This document shows positions 5,601 through 6,095 of a stretch of DNA of 6,095 nt, piece after piece. Below the pieces are notes generated by a model. It saw only the letters and a list, made by a program, of their open reading frames with translations, was not told the DNA's origin and did no database searches. Position numbers and translations under genes: made by a program. Source of the stretch: Caldithrix sp964468415 (GTDB taxonomy: Bacteria; Calditrichota; Calditrichia; Calditrichales; Calditrichaceae); assembly GCA_964468415.1 (NCBI GenBank), contig CAYXUS010000155.1:1-6095 (forward strand), written 5' to 3'. Every line of letters begins with the position of its first letter. Position 1 is the first letter of the stretch.

Positions 5601-6095
5601 ATGAAACATGTTTTTCCCCGGGGCAGCGGCATGCTGCTTGTGCTTTTTGTCTGGATGCTCACCATCGGTACGGCGGGCGCGCAGCAGCAAAACACCCTGC
5701 CCGATCTTCAGTCGCTTTCTTCGCTTTTTTCTTTAAGCCAGCAAACGCCAAAACCTCAGGCACTTACACCCGGCGATTTGATGAACGCCATCGATGAAAA
5801 CACCTACCATGTCGATTCCGGAGACGAGTTTTACATTCGCGTGGATGTGCAGGGACCGGATGTCAAAATTTTTAATCCCGTGGTTTCTGCGGACGGCATG
5901 CTTGTTTTGCCGGATGTTTCGGCCCTGTACGTGCGGGGGATGCTTTTAAAAGAGGCCAAACGGCGCATTTACAGGCACCTTAAAGATTTTTATTCCGGTG
6001 CGGAAATCGACGTTTCGCTCTCCAAGGTGCACAAGGTGCGCGTTTCCGTCATCGGGGCGCTGGAACCGGTGGTTAAGCTGGACCTTACCTCTGCC
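5601..6095 (+). CDS. Polysaccharide biosynthesis/export protein (Wza-like), 3'-partial
   Basis: Proteins of this family help export capsular or exopolysaccharide across the outer membrane; Wza itself forms an outer-membrane channel. The open frame of 165 codons runs off the right edge. Residues 1-27 are a Sec signal peptide: Lys/His/Arg n-region, hydrophobic core MLLVLFVWMLTIG, and likely cleavage after AGA before QQQ. There is no lipobox Cys, unlike E. coli Wza. After a Ser/Gln/Pro-rich linker, residues ~69-142 match the polysaccharide export domain: HVDSGDEFYIRV, then SADGMLVLPDVSALYVRGMLLKEA. A strand-like segment, VRVSVIGALEPV (~147-158), looks like the start of an SLBB domain but lacks the usual Pro-Gly. 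The ATG is 1 nt after the wecB stop; only a weak GAG (5588-5590) precedes it, so coupling to wecB is likely. The missing C-terminus would show whether it is a short Wza type or a longer multi-SLBB protein. Confidence 0.85.
   Translation, partial: MKHVFPRGSGMLLVLFVWMLTIGTAGAQQQNTLPDLQSLSSLFSLSQQTPKPQALTPGDLMNAIDENTYHVDSGDEFYIRVDVQGPDVKIFNPVVSADGMLVLPDVSALYVRGMLLKEAKRRIYRHLKDFYSGAEIDVSLSKVHKVRVSVIGALEPVVKLDLTSA

Noticed and set aside
1..6095. CRISPR array, insertion sequence, tRNA/rRNA gene or phage-defence system
   Set aside because: No repeat-spacer pattern, transposase motif, terminal repeats, cloverleaf or defence-type domains were seen; the genes are housekeeping lipid genes and surface-polysaccharide genes.

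Overview
The window is a bacterial type II fatty-acid synthesis cluster in the classic order fabD-fabG-acpP-fabF-rnc. It runs directly into the start of a surface-polysaccharide locus (a wecB-type UDP-GlcNAc 2-epimerase, then a Wza-like export protein cut by the right edge). All genes are on the + strand. The outer-membrane-type polysaccharide exporter with a Sec signal peptide points to a Gram-negative, double-membraned bacterium. Clear AAGGAG-like Shine-Dalgarno sites, mostly 7 nt before the start codon, argue against a typical Bacteroidota genome. Moderate GC and protein style would fit an FCB-type lineage such as Calditrichota, but that placement is a low-confidence impression.

Layout. 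Bases 2-874 hold fabD, without its first ~17 codons (off the window) and interrupted by one in-frame TAA at 44-46. fabG follows 3 nt later. A 182-nt gap carries a plausible promoter and the acpP ribosome-binding site. acpP (1798-2043) ends at a strong perfect-stem terminator. A 166-nt gap with a 17-bp near-palindrome leads to fabF (2210-3454). The next 166-nt gap contains a long wobble-rich hairpin with a T tract, then a short leader for rnc (3621-4508). rnc overlaps the TTG start of wecB by 4 nt. The exporter gene starts 1 nt after wecB and runs off the window at 6095. No stretch longer than 300 nt lacks a gene.

How the genes work together. FabD loads malonyl groups onto the acyl carrier protein AcpP, FabF condenses them with the growing acyl chain, and FabG reduces the 3-keto product. 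RNase III (rnc) is a common genomic neighbour of this cluster. WecB makes UDP-ManNAc for a surface glycan and the Wza-like protein would take part in export of such a polymer. acpP lies between a candidate promoter and a terminator, which fits the usual need for much more ACP than enzyme.

I do not see a new biological system here. The points most worth checking are the in-frame stop in fabD, the Asp-to-Asn change at a metal-ligand position of RNase III together with its basic tail, the long hairpin just upstream of rnc, and the palindrome upstream of fabF.
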